In this document: in pieces, positions 63,763 through 64,000 of the stretch
Numbering within the stretch: the first letter of the stretch is position 1
Layout of the letters: each line of letters starts with the position of its first letter
Origin: Collybia mongolica
Taxonomy: Eukaryota > Basidiomycota > Agaricomycetes > Agaricales > Clitocybaceae
DNA length: 64,000 bases
Assembly: GCA_013420905.1 (NCBI GenBank)
Contig: JAAXNY010000001.1
Coordinates: 6,386,001-6,450,000 of the forward strand
Direction: 5' to 3'
Made by a program: the position numbers and the translations under genes
Notes under the pieces: model-generated
What the model saw: only the letters and a program-made list of their open reading frames with translations
The model's database searches: none
What the model was told of the DNA's origin: nothing

Positions 63763-64000
63763 ATGGCAACGAGGAACCAGAGGCCAAGAGCAACTACACT
63801 TAGCACACAGACGTCGACCCGCCAAGGTCACCGAAATCTTGTTTTCTGGTTTCTCCCCTGAAACTTATTCCTAGTAGGCCAGCAGAACGTCTTCGCTCGT
63901 CTGCAAGGGCTATTTCCAACGACACCATCTCAGGCTGGTCCGACCAATCCACCACGTTCTGCTCAACGCGATGGAACACTGCCATCTCCGTCAATCGCAT
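63763..64000 (+). CDS. 5' end of a gene running off the window (unknown)
   Basis: ATG at 63763 gives MATRNQRPRATTLSTQTSTR, then a 52-bp GT-AG intron (63826-63877) and an exon reading QQNVFARLQGLFPTTPSQAG up to the right edge. The spliced frame is open. Arg/Thr/Gln/Pro-rich, with no domain visible in 60 residues, so the function cannot be named. A 66-codon minus-strand frame across the same bases is the alternative, but it lacks a start context and splice support. Confidence 0.45.

Noticed and set aside
63800..64000. 66-codon minus-strand frame at the right edge
   Set aside because: The plus strand offers an ATG, a clean intron and an open second exon across the same bases; the minus frame has no such support.

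Overview
This window looks like part of a mushroom-forming basidiomycete (Agaricomycete) chromosome. Genes carry many short GT-AG introns of about 50-80 bp. The conserved genes (COX10, TIM13, PRP18, JJJ1, COX12, U1-70K, a GH18 chitinase with CBM5/12-like modules, a GH79 enzyme) are clearly fungal, and the mobile elements are of types common in basidiomycetes. The window has two halves: about 39 kb of nested transposable elements (1-39,000), then about 25 kb of compact single-copy host genes (39,200-64,000).

Repeat half. An old AT-rich element or repeat, with 75-bp inverted sequences at 1-76 and 38,880-38,954, carries fragments of a spliced minus-strand gene. Into it went: (1) a chromodomain Gypsy retrotransposon (Gypsy-1, minus strand, 2,539-24,558, 449-bp LTRs, target duplication AGGAG); (2) inside the last codons of Gypsy-1 pol, a second and different Gypsy element (Gypsy-2, plus strand, 3,021-18,854, 1,216-bp LTRs); (3) inside the 3' LTR of Gypsy-2, an intact Tc1-type transposon at 16,661-18,268 with a TA duplication. 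Gypsy-2 has gag, pro and pol in successive -1 frames. Between pol and its 3' LTR it carries two intact, intron-containing antisense genes; one encodes a zinc-cluster (Zn2Cys6-like) protein. To the right lie a 5'-truncated LINE with poly(A) and a 14-bp duplication (26,111-26,833), fold-back elements (26,871 onward; 35,043-37,183; 37,188-38,482), and a decayed DDE transposon (27,397-33,552) that has received a full-length Copia element (28,160-33,413) with an uninterrupted 1,461-codon polyprotein.

Host half, in order: GH79 glycosidase (-), ZNF830-like C2H2 protein (+), COX10 (-), U1-70K (+), a 2.7-kb stretch without a recognisable gene, a homeodomain transcription factor (+), TIM13 (-), JJJ1/DNAJC21 (+), PRP18 (-), COX12 (+), a sulfite oxidase-type molybdoenzyme (+), a DUF1748 protein (+), a possible small gene, a class III chitinase with two CBM5/12-like modules (+), and the first exons of a gene running off the right edge. 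Three of them serve mitochondria (COX10, TIM13, COX12), two are spliceosomal (U1-70K, PRP18), JJJ1 serves ribosome maturation and two are secreted carbohydrate-active enzymes. Neighbours are often divergent or tail-to-tail with short spacers, as is usual for fungi.

Within the repeats every LTR-to-LTR difference I could find in the two Gypsy elements is a transition at a CpG. The two lesions in Gypsy-1 pol (a nonsense codon and a protease active-site change) fit the same pattern, which points to cytosine methylation and deamination of these elements.
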